Shown: positions 55,060 through 64,000 of the stretch, piece after piece
How the letters are laid out: each line of letters starts with the position of its first letter
Position numbering within the stretch: position 1 is the first letter of the stretch
Assembly: GCA_023548195.1 (NCBI GenBank)
Contig: JAJHZJ010000751.1
Location: 744,001 to 808,000 of the forward strand
DNA: 64,000 bases
Direction: 5' to 3'
From: Bettongia penicillata ogilbyi
Taxonomy: Eukaryota; Chordata; Mammalia; Diprotodontia; Potoroidae
Made by a program: the position numbers and the translations under genes
The notes under the pieces: generated by a model
What the model was told of the DNA's origin: nothing
Database searches by the model: none
The model's input: only the letters and a program-made list of their open reading frames with translations

Positions 55060-55265
55060 AGATTTAGTCCTGTGATTCTTAACATTTTTGTTTTGTCATG
55101 GACCTGTTGGGCAGGTTGGTGGAGCCTATAGATGTCTTCTGAGCATAATTTTAAATGCAAAAGAAAATCAATTATATTGAAATAATATCCAAATATTATA
55201 ATAAAAATAGGTTCATTGACCCTAGCTAAAATCTATTTATTGGATAGTCATTTCACGAAAAGAAA
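55060..55265. repeat. Possible old DNA-transposon relict
   Basis: 'TGTGATTCTTAACATTTTTGTTTTGTCATGGACCTGTTGGGCAGGTTGGTGGAGCCTATAG' resembles a common mammalian repeat ('TTCTTAACCTTTTTTGTGTCATGGACCCC...'), which I think is hAT-derived. Ends are not resolved. Confidence 0.35.
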
Positions 55266-55654
55266 GCTTTAGTAAAGTAAAAAAAGAAAAAAAAATGCTA
55301 TCACAAAATGAGTGAGAATCAGAGACAAAACTTGAACAAGAAACTTCCTGACTCTAAGGCCAGAAAGTCCTCCGTGTCTCATGGCAGGCTGCTTGTTGAA
55401 CTCCTTGTTATTCTTCCAAATTGAAGAGCAATAAGTTGTCCTATTTTTGTTCTAATAGTTTTACTCTAGAATTCCAATTGAAAGCAACATTAATAAAATA
55501 ATCCCTACAGCAATTAACAAGGTGGGAGAAAATTATCTGTGTTTTCAATAGAAGATAGATTCCTTCTTGAGAAGAGATTTTTTTCAGTTATCTTTCTATT
55601 CATAGTATTTAACATAGAATAGTAACTTAAAATACTTGCTGAATGCTGAATAAA

Positions 55655-55850
55655 GGAACTTACTTCAATCATTCAATCAAAAATCATTAGTTAAGTCCTA
55701 TTATCTGTCAGGTTTGTGTTACACCTGACACTTGTGATATGTTAAAAAAAAGGGGGAGACAGAAGGGAGAAGGTCTATGCTCTTAAGAGTTTATATTCCA
55801 CTGGGGTAGGGTTGGGAATACCATATATTCACAAATAAGTAAATGCAGAA
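55655..55850 (-). repeat. L2/MIR3-type 3'-end relict
   Basis: 'CAATCATTCAATCAAAAATCATTAGTTAAGTCC', 'AAGGTCTATGCTCTTAAGAGTTTATATTCCACTGGGG' is the antisense L2/MIR3 end. Confidence 0.55.
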
Positions 55851-55894
55851 TAAGTTTTTTTAATTGACTTTTTTTCAAAAAGTATACACCCTCA

Positions 55895-56010
55895 CAGACA
55901 TATATATGTATCAGTATATCCATACATATACATATGTACAGAGAGATTAATAGATAGATAGAGGGATAACTTTGTAATTCAATATATAGATACAGATACA
56001 GACATGGAAT
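55895..56010. repeat. (ATATAC/AGAT)n microsatellite
   Basis: Degenerate ACATATATATG and AGATAGATAG words. Confidence 0.75.
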
Positions 56011-56229
56011 TAGAAACCTATCCCCATCAGCCAACCCAACTCTGACCACTTATGAAAGAAGATATTCCTATCTATATTAGGAAAATTACAGGTACAAGGA
56101 AGCTATCACTTCTGGAAGAAGTCTAAATGAAACCACAATTATCTAATGATTGTGAGAAACTTCCATCTGACTGGATGGCTCTTTCTAAAATAACCATTTA
56201 AAAAGACATTGAGGGTAGCTTTCTGTTAA

Positions 56230-56540
56230 TTTCTCACTAGGATATCCTCATTTAGACTGTTCCGTCATACCCCAGAAATCTCTTCATCATGTACAATTAC
56301 TTCAAACCTAAAATTTACATCTTAGAAGTACCTTCCTCCCCTCCAGTGTTTCCCAGCATCTGATCAAATGACTCCTCCTGGAAACTTCACCTAAGAAGGG
56401 AAACGAAGGAAGTCATGTGTTCGTTGCTCATGGGGCTTCGCTTTGGACTTCTTTATGTTTCTGTACTGGGTACCTTTTTCTCCTGCCTACTTCTCAGCTT
56501 CCTTTAATGTGTTATCGTCCTTCATTAGAATGTAAGCACC
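56230..56540 (+). repeat. L2-type LINE 3' relict, left half
   Basis: '...ATGACTCCTCCTGGAAACTTCACC...TTCATTAGAATGTAAGCACC' is cut off at 56540 and continues at 58345 with 'AGAATGCAAGCACCTTGAGGATAGAGACTC'. The gap is an L1 insertion. Confidence 0.65.
56527..56540. repeat. 14-bp target-site duplication, left copy
   Basis: AGAATGTAAGCACC; pairs with AGAATGCAAGCACC at 58345-58358 (one mismatch). Confidence 0.85.
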
Positions 56541-58344
56541 CTTTTTGCACAAATAAAGTCAGATCTAAATAATTGGAAAAACATTAGTTGCTTGTGGGCA
56601 GGCCGAGTTAATAGAATAAAAATAACAATTTTGCTTAAGTTAATTTACTTTTTCAATGTCTTACCAATCAAATTACCAAAAATTATTTTGTAGAGCTAGA
56701 AAAAAAATATCAACATTTATCTGGAAAAAAAGGTCTAGAACACCAAGGAAATTAAAGAAAAGAAATGGTAGGGAAGGTGGCCAAGCCATATCACATCTTA
56801 AATTGTATTATAAAGCAACAATCCTCAAAACCATTTGGTACTGGTTAAGGAAGACAGGAGTAGATCAGTGAAATAGGTTAGATACACAAGATACAGTAGT
56901 CAATAACTATAGCAGTCTACTGCTTGACAAGCCCAAGGACCTCAGCTTCTGGGATAAGAACTCACTGTTTGAGAAAAACTGCTGGGAAAACTGGAAAAAT
57001 TATATGATGGAAACTGGTCATAGACCAATGCCTGACAACATTCACCAGAATAAAATCCAAATGGGTACACTAGCTAGGTATAAAAACTGATGCTATAAAC
57101 AAATTAGGGGAGCAAGGAATAGTTTCTTTCTCATATTTATGGAGAATGGAATAATTCATGACCATACAAGACACAGAGAACATTATGAAATGGAAAACAG
57201 ATAACATTACATCAAATTGAAAAGATTTTGTACAAAGTCAAAGCAACCAAGATTATGAGGGAAACAGAAAACTGGGGAAAGAATTTTTACAACTAGTGTC
57301 TGTGATAAAGGCCTCAGTTCTAAAATATATAGAGAATTAAGTCAAATTTACAAGAAGATAAGTCATTCTCCAATTGATAAATCTTCAAAAGATATGAACA
57401 ATTTTCAAAGGAAGAAATTGAAGCTATCTATAATCACATGAAAAATGCTCTAAATCACTATTCATTAGAGAGATGCAAATCAAAACAACTCTGAGGTACC
57501 ACATCATACCTATCACATTGGCTAACATGATAAAACAGGAAAATCATATATGTGGGAGAGTTGGAACACTATTTCATTGTTAGTAGAGCTGTAACGTGAT
57601 CCAGCCACTCTGGAGAGTAATTTAGAACTGTGCCCAAGGGGCTACAAAATTGTGCAAACCCTTTGACCTAGCAATACTGCTTCTAGGGCTGTATCCCAAA
57701 GAGATCATAAAAATCGGGAAAGAACACACATGTACAAAAATCTTTATAGCAGTTCTTTTTGTGGTAGCCAAGAACTAGAAACTGAGGGAATGCCAATCTG
57801 TTGGGGAACTGCTGAACAAGTTGGGGTATGTGAATGTACTGGAATTCTATTGTGCTATAAGAAATGATGAAAACAGGCAGATTTGAGAAAAACCTGGAAA
57901 GTCTTATATGAACTGACACTGAGAGAAGAAAGCAGAAACAGGAGAACATTATACACAGTAAGTGTCAATGTGTGTGAGAACTATTTTTGATAGACTTAGA
58001 CCTTCACAGCAATGCAAAGACCAAAACCATTTCCAAAGGACTCATGATGCAAAATGTCATCCACATCCAGAAAATGAACTACAGAGTCAGAATCCAGAAG
58101 GAAGCAGACTGTTTTCTCATTTGTTATGCTATGTTTTGTTTTGTGGTGTTTTTCTCATGGTTTCTCCCATTTGTTTTAATTTTTCTATGCAATGTGACTA
58201 TTTTAATAGGAATATATGTGTACAGTCCATATAGGATTGCATGCCATCTTGGGGAGGGTGTGGGAGAAAATTTGAAACTTATGGAAGTGATTGTTTAAAA
58301 CTGAAAACAAATAAATCAATAAATTGGGGGGGGGATAAAAAAGA
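56541..58344 (+). mobile_element. 5'-truncated L1 LINE insertion (1.8 kb)
   Basis: Only the last part of ORF2 and the 3' UTR are present, as usual for 5'-truncated copies. Decoded blocks on the + strand include 'LEKKYQHLSGKK' (thumb/linker region), 'ISHLKLYYKATILKTIWYWLRK' near 56790, 'CDKGLSSKIYRELSQIYKK' near 57300, 'SPIDKSSKDMN' near 57375 and 'EGMPICWGTAEQ' near 57790. Multiple stops and shifts make it dead. It ends '...AACAAATAAATCAATAAATT', a G9 run (58326-58334) and ATAAAAAAGA. It splits an older L2 and is flanked by a 14-bp duplication. Confidence 0.88.
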
Positions 58345-58445
58345 AGAATGCAAGCACCTTGAGGATAGAGACTCTCTTTTTGCTTCTATTTATATTTTCA
58401 GTCCTTGTCACAGTACCCGACATACATAGTAAGGGTTTAGTTAAT
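58345..58445 (+). repeat. L2-type LINE 3' relict, right half
   Basis: Begins with the right target-site copy (58345-58358), then '...TATTTTCAGTCCTTGTCACAGTACCCGACATACATAGTAAGGGTTTAGTTAATG', the L2 3' terminus. Confidence 0.65.
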
Positions 58446-59280
58446 GATTAAGGTCTTTCCCAGGTCTCAGTTTGTCAGAGGCAGTCTAAGACTGGAGACA
58501 ACAGTTGGCCTAATTTACCCTCACAAAAATATCAATCTAGAAACAGAAAACCCTCAAAGTTGACTTTTTTCTCTTTCCTCAGGTACTTTATGAAAATCCA
58601 TTTAAACTTTTTCTGTTTTCATTCCCTACAGTCTATGATGATACTTCATATACACTACTGAAACCCGAGCATTTTAATTCTTTATGAGAATATTTAATTA
58701 TTTTTATGGAAAAACCCCTATTAAGGTAATGACTGCTATTCATTTGTTTGATTGTGAAAATTCTGAGAACAAAATTAGACCTTGATTTCATCGTATTCCA
58801 GGTAAGGATGTGAGAAACTGTAAATGCAGTCAGACTTGTAAGGGAAAAAAAAAGACTATTTCAGTTCCTCTAGAGGTTGTCAATTCTGTATCAGATACCT
58901 CTGTTTCTGCTTATGTACAGGAATATTTTCCATTCCACGTTGTCCCAATATTAAAGCAGAAGGTGTCAAGGTAAGGTACAAAGAGAGATTATGTTTCTCA
59001 TCTTTTAAATTTAGCATTTTATAACAGTCATCAAAATAAAAGTCTACATGAGCATCTTGGAATATTTAGGGATTCCTTTGGAGATGGTGGTTGCACTAGA
59101 GGGCTGCTGAAGTATCTTTCCACATTGAAATTGCCATTATGTGGGGGGAAAAAATATTTTCACTCCATTAAGTAAGTCTGATTGAGTGTTATGACTTCCA
59201 CAGCAGAGTATAAATTTTCTGCTACAAAAAAAATTAATATGAAAGCAAAACACAAATAATTTTGAAGATCAGAAAAGGTT
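58445..59280. other. Unassigned sequence
   Basis: No gene or repeat recognised. Confidence 0.45.
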
Positions 59281-59289
59281 TTGTGAATG

Positions 59290-59640
59290 GAAGCAGCAAG
59301 TAGCCCCATTTGGCTAGAAACTGATGTACATGAGATGAATAATATGATATATCTGGAAAGGTAGACTGTGACCAGATTGAAAAATATTTTAAATGACAGG
59401 AAGAAGAGCTCTTATTTATCCTAGAGACAATGAGAATTCACTGGGACTTCTTGAACAGGGAAATGATAGAACCAAGACCTTAAGAAGTCTGTTTTTACAG
59501 AAGTGTGGATGATGGATTTCTGATAGGTGAGAGTGGGAAAATGGAAATTAATCAACAGATTATTGCAATAGTCTAGGAAGGAAAGGAAAAGGTTCTATAT
59601 TTTCAAGATCTGGAGATGACCATCAAGTTATAAGTCAAGA
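59290..59640 (-). repeat. L2 LINE fragment
   Basis: 'AATGAGAATTCACTGGGACTTCTTGAACAGGGAAATGATAGAACC' and 'CAACAGATTATTGCAATAGTCTAGGAAGGAAAGG' are the antisense of the L2 coding region, as at about 12060-12210 in the + strand copy. Confidence 0.7.
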
Positions 59641-60310
59641 AAGAAAATTTGGCCTTCAGTGTCACTCTTTCCATTGGCTCAGGAGATGAGCAAGTGGGTT
59701 GGACAACATGAAAGACATAAGCACACATGTACAAATGGAATAAACAAAATATTTTTCCTATTAATTGAAGTTAATTTTGTCTTCAGTAGTTTTGATTATT
59801 ATTTCTCTTCTAACGAATAATTTAGATTCTGATTTTGCCTTTTATTTCCTTTGTCATTAATAAAGACAAAGGTGCTTTTTAATGTTTAGAAAATGAAGTA
59901 TGTATGTTGAAGCAAGCCTCACTTCTTAAAATCTTTTTAGGATCCTGCACCCACAGTTTCAACAGCCCTCACAGATATATTGGCATTCCAGGCCCATAAA
60001 ACGAGCCAGAAGTGTGGGTTTCAGCAAAGCACAATCACTGATCAGTGGCTTCTCTAAATTGACTTGTCATCAGAAGAAACCTCATTTTCTTTCTTCCTTA
60101 TCCTCCTTTCTTCAACGAGAAGGTCACCGACAGGAACAAGAATGAGACACAAAATGAAGTTAATTATTTTTCCTTGTTCTTTTCAGGAAGTTCTGTCCTG
60201 AAGAAGTTTGGAAAATATTAGGATACATTCATTTATAATGAAGTCACAAAGTATTTTTTTATCTCTGATTTTATTTTTTTCAATAAACAATTATTATTCA
60301 CCCACTTTGC
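59640..60310. other. Unassigned sequence with an exon-like segment
   Basis: At 59930-59940 CTTTTTAG is followed by a frame open for 38 codons from 59941 to a TAA at 60055, in mixed-complexity sequence. No protein family is recognised and no donor is evident. Confidence 0.3.
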
Positions 60311-60314
60311 ATAA

Positions 60315-60500
60315 TGAGTGACAGCACTGCATAGTGGATAGAGACCAAAACAGCCTGGATTCAAGATCTGCTACTGACATGTGCTGGTTGCATGACTCTA
60401 GGGAAGTTAAATAATCTCTTGGTCATATAGTCATCTCTTCAAAACTAGAAGTTACAAGAATGGTGCCTACCACTATTGTGGAATTTTGTTATCCAAGAGA
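60315..60500 (+). repeat. tRNA-headed SINE
   Basis: 'AGCACTGCATAGTGGATAGAGACC' (A-box part), 'GGATTCAAGATC' (B-box), 'GCATGACTCTAGGGAAGTTAAATAATCTC' and '...AACTAGAAGTTACAAGAATGGTGCC' match the SINE type at 34290. Confidence 0.65.
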
Positions 60501-60899
60501 TTCATGTACTACAGAAATCAGAGATCCAGACCTTATCTCACATTCATGGAACTCTATACTATGTGCTTGAGAAGACGCAAAAAGTAACAAGGTATAATCT
60601 TGGTCTTCAAAAAGCTCAAAATTGTGGGTTTCATAGCACATGTACAAGTAAACATAATACTGTGTGTGTGTGAGGAGGGAAATAGGATATACAAGAAAGG
60701 TTCAAAATAAGTGATATGATATATAGAATTGGAAGAATCATTGCTAACTTAGAGATAAGGAAAGTTTCAGATTTTTACAAAAGAATTGTGTAAAGTAAGA
60801 CAAAAATAAGCTAAAACTACATATTGGAGAGGCTACAAAGCCACACACATCTTTTATTTGATTTATTTTGAAAAGGGGATTCACAGAGGTTTTTGAAAA

Positions 60900-61080
60900 A
60901 ATGAATGATACTCTCTCATCTTGCAATAGAAAGATGATTTTGGCTGCTGTGTGAAGGATGGTTTAGAGAATGGAGACAATGGAGTCAAGGAGATGGTTTA
61001 GAGAAGTGCAAGGAAAAAGATAATGAAGATCTGGGAAGGTGGTAGTCATATGCATAAACAAGAGGGGACAAATGGAAGAG
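60900..61080 (-). repeat. L2 LINE fragment
   Basis: 'AAGATGATTTTGGCTGCTGTGTGAAGGATGGTTTAGAGAATGGAGAC' is the antisense of the L2 segment that encodes '...AAKVIF'. Confidence 0.55.
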
Positions 61081-61220
61081 AAAATATGGACATGGAATAG
61101 CTAATCTTGATCATGAGAATAAAATGACTGAAGGCAATTATTACTTGAAAATTGAGATGTCTGATTATTCAGTGAGAATAAGTGAATGAGGCACCCACTG
61201 GGGGGAGAATATACACACTA

Positions 61221-61267
<47 letters not shown>

Positions 61268-61310
61268 TATGTATGTTGAAACATATATGCATGTGTATAT
61301 ACACACATAT
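61221..61310. repeat. (TA)n(CA)n microsatellite
   Basis: About 18 TA units then CACACA and ATATGCATG words. Confidence 0.9.
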
Positions 61311-61401
61311 TAAGTTGCATATAATATCATCTCTCAGAAGTTCATAAGAAATAATAGCCAGTAAATGAAATAATAGAAGATCCATGACTTCAAATGTCTA
61401 C

Positions 61402-61588
61402 CATGGGTGAGAAACCTATGACTTTGAGGCTACATGTGACCCTCTGGGTTTTAAAATGCAGCCTTTTGACTGAATCCAAACACAAACAGAACAAATTTGT
61501 TCTGTGAATTTTGGATTTAGTCAAAGAGCTACAACTGAGCACTTAGAGGGCCACATGTGACCTCAAGGCTTCAGGTTTCCCACCGTTA
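61402..61588. mobile_element. Palindromic hAT-type MITE (187 bp)
   Basis: The whole element is an imperfect inverted repeat centred at 61495/61496. The left arm (CATGGGTGAGAAACC...CACATGTGACC-like...TTTTGACTGAATCCAAAC) matches the reverse complement of the right arm (...GATTTAGTCAAAGAGC...GGGCCACATGTGACCTCAAGGC...GGTTTCCCACCGTTA). The central 20 bases ACAGAACAAATTTGTTCTGT are a perfect palindrome. Ends approximate CAGGGGTGGGGAACC, the terminal form common in hAT elements. No transposase and no clear 8-bp target duplication remain. Confidence 0.8.
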
Positions 61589-61589
61589 G

Positions 61590-62425
61590 CAATGCAAAAC
61601 TGTACCTGCCATAAAAATCTCATAGAGTGAGTTACAGATCCCAAGGGAAGGAGACAAATCTATATTCACATAGATACAACTGATACTTGGTGTGATAAGA
61701 CTCAAAATAGGTCTCTGACTTTGGATAAGTAAACTTTATTCAAAACAAAGAAGACAGCATTGGGTGGGGTAGTACTGTATATGAACAGGTTGAACTCATA
61801 TGAGCAGATATAGAAACTATAATAGAACATGATTGAGATCATTTAAGTGAGGATTAATGGATGAAAAAATAAAAACATTTCTTTCATGATATTTAACCTT
61901 GAATTAACTAAAGGATTCTAATCATATACAGTGGTATATGATTAAACAAAAATTCTCTCTGCTGGAAATAATCTCTCCTATATGGATACTGGGAACCAAC
62001 TATCACCTTTTTTGATTACCTACTGAGAAACCCACTGCGGAGACTCCCCATCCTCCAAACTTTGTACCCACAATAGGAAAATAGCCTTCCTTTCTTGAAT
62101 GCAAAGCCATTTCCCAATGTTTGACAATCATAGTATAATAAAATTCAAATGTAGTTTAATGCCTGTGTAAAGCTTTTACTATTTTTATAGTCTTCTCTAG
62201 GCTTCGCCCTTGTTGGACACATAAACAAGAGTATGGTGGTCTAGGACAATAAATTCAGCTTATGATTTAAAGCCAATTATCGATGGACGATGGCAAGATC
62301 ACTTAAAATTGTATTTTAATCTTGCTTCCTATTCTTTTGAGACTCATTAAAAACCTTGCCTTGAGGCATCTAAGGATGATATTACTGTGTCTCCTTTCAA
62401 CAATTTACTCAGCTATTCACTCATT
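61590..62425. other. Unassigned sequence
   Basis: No gene or repeat recognised. Confidence 0.45.
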
Positions 62426-62429
62426 TTAA

Positions 62430-62490
62430 ATTCCTTCCACAAATATTAATTAAGCACCTACTGGGTGCAATGATTGCAATTTTATCTTAG
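62430..62490 (-). repeat. L2/MIR3-type 3'-tail relict
   Basis: 'CCACAAATATTAATTAAGCACCTACTGGGTGC' is the antisense L2/MIR3 tail. Confidence 0.5.
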
Positions 62491-64000
62491 GTTAAACATT
62501 GGCATCTTCAGGTTAGAAAATGAGATTTTGGTAATCTTGTAGCTAGAATTTAAAAAGTACAATTAAAGCACTAATTTCCTTAGAGAAACACATATTTGTT
62601 CAAGAGTGTAACCAACTCTTGGGAATTTATAGGATTGTTTGTTCCAAGGGAGAACAGTTCTTTACTTTTTTGGAACCATTCAGAAAAATTCATTATTCAT
62701 ATTATTAGAGACTGGCACACTTATCTATGCTTGGGTTTATGGAGTACCTCAAAAAAATTTTAAGATGTTTTAATTTCAATAAGATCTGTAAATCATGTGT
62801 GGTCAAGTCCTCTACTCAACCTTCCCTTCACTTAATTTTGTACTCTAAGGGAAATTCAATACACATGTCTCTAATTCACGTATAACTAAATTATTCAAGT
62901 GTTTCTTTTTTAACTATGTTATTTTGTCCTTAGGAGTTGTCTTCTCTTTAAGGAGCTCAAAGAACTCTATAAATGTTGATGTGATTTTTCACAATACCCT
63001 TATGAGATTCAGGGCAGCTAGCTTCGGGAAACACTGCTTATGTCATTTTTTAAGAGACTTAGAAAATATTTTAAACATAAAACTTTAAATATAAACAACA
63101 AAAGTTATCAAAGAACTGTGAAAAATAATATAAGCAAGTTGTACTTCATTGTTCTCTTTATTTGATAATTGGTATTATTTACCAACTAGATTTCTATAAC
63201 TGGCATAACTCGGTTGATGAATCTTTCATGAAGGTAAATAACTTCTCTCTTCTTCCTACTACATTTTGTTCTCCATTTTCTCTTTTAATTTCTCCTTAAA
63301 CCACAAATAATGGAAAACTTTCCTTCTCAGATGATACTCAAGGTTATGTTTTATTGCACCATGAAAACCTCAACAAAGGAAATTAATTATGATTTAATTA
63401 CAGAAATATTAAACTGAATTGCAAAGTTTAAGTGAAAAAAGCACATTGGAGACAAAAATATCACATACTCTAATACATGTTCACTGGGAAAAATTCAACA
63501 TAAAATATGCCATACTTCACATTTCTAACTGAAAACTTCAACTAAGGGAATGATTTTTATTAGATAAGGTGAAAGTCAATAGGGTCCAGTTTTGATTTCA
63601 AAAAAAGGAAAGATTATTCTTTAGTTGTAAGAGTATATATTGTATTGTCAAGGTGGAGGGGCATGGCTTTTTTGAAGGACTTTTAAGGAAGGAGTTCTCC
63701 TACAGTATAAATATGTCTGAGAAATAACATCTATGCTATTAAAATCCTAATCATCTAAGACTGAAAGGCTCTGAATCACACAAGTGACAGTTATGATTGG
63801 CAAGCAATCAAAAGGATGGGTAATCCCTGAACTAGTGCCCATAGTATATTTTGCACTTCAGGCAAAAGAACAGTGACTGAAACCTGCCAGTCATAACATA
63901 CAGAGACATTGCTAGGTAGTAATAAAACAATTATACTTATAAATGTAATGATAAAAGTCAAGCTAAAAAGAAAAAAAAATGATAATTTTAGAACCCACTG
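62490..64000. other. Unassigned AT-rich sequence to the window end
   Basis: 1.5 kb with no recognised gene, RNA or repeat family. Confidence 0.45.

Overview
This is a marsupial-type mammalian nuclear sequence. It is AT-rich and contains no intact host protein-coding gene or RNA gene that I can support. The assignment rests on the repeats. There are L1 elements whose 5' UTR, ORF1 and 3' ends look like the metatherian L1 lineage. There are tRNA-headed SINEs ending in RTE-type LINE tails, and many old L2, MIR/CORE-SINE and CR1/L3 relicts. An Australian marsupial fits the SINE types best, but the species cannot be fixed from sequence alone. The window reads as intergenic or deep intronic DNA. All family names come from recognising consensus-like stretches by eye, not from a database search.

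Layout. 1-11 kb: microsatellites, a 50-bp perfect palindrome, weak MIR/L2 relicts, a short interstitial telomeric array and an RTE reverse-transcriptase fragment. 11.27-12.77 kb: a long L2 LINE relict. 13-25 kb: MIR-like SINEs, a SINE with an RTE tail and target-site duplication (17.44-17.77 kb), an L1 3' fragment and a probable solo LTR (21.5-22.5 kb). 25-38 kb: two converging L1 3' ends, L2 and CR1 relicts, and long purine- or pyrimidine-biased microsatellites. 38.3-40.2 kb: decayed L1 pieces carrying a nearly identical 183-186 bp direct repeat. 40.2-41.9 kb: unassigned, partly LTR-like.

41.9-43.2 kb holds a processed pseudogene of lactate dehydrogenase A. 43.2-44.3 kb is the 3' half of an RTE LINE on the minus strand. 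44.4-52.7 kb is a nest of minus-strand L1 sequence. Into its oldest layer a complete 3.0-kb element has inserted with a perfect 16-bp target-site duplication. That element has an L1 5' UTR/promoter, an intact 367-codon ORF1 and a 3' UTR, but no ORF2. It has the structure of a HAL1 ('half-L1') element and is the youngest and most notable feature here. 53-64 kb: CR1, L2 and MIR relicts, an L2 split by a 1.8-kb L1 insertion with a 14-bp target-site duplication, a palindromic hAT-type MITE, and several non-repetitive stretches that could be conserved non-coding DNA.

The parts work together only in the selfish-DNA sense. The half-L1 and the LDHA pseudogene depended on L1 ORF2 protein supplied in trans. 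The tRNA-headed SINEs share 3' tails with RTE LINEs, which implies they used RTE machinery. MIR-like SINEs are expected to have used L2. I found no novel enzymatic, defence or regulatory system.
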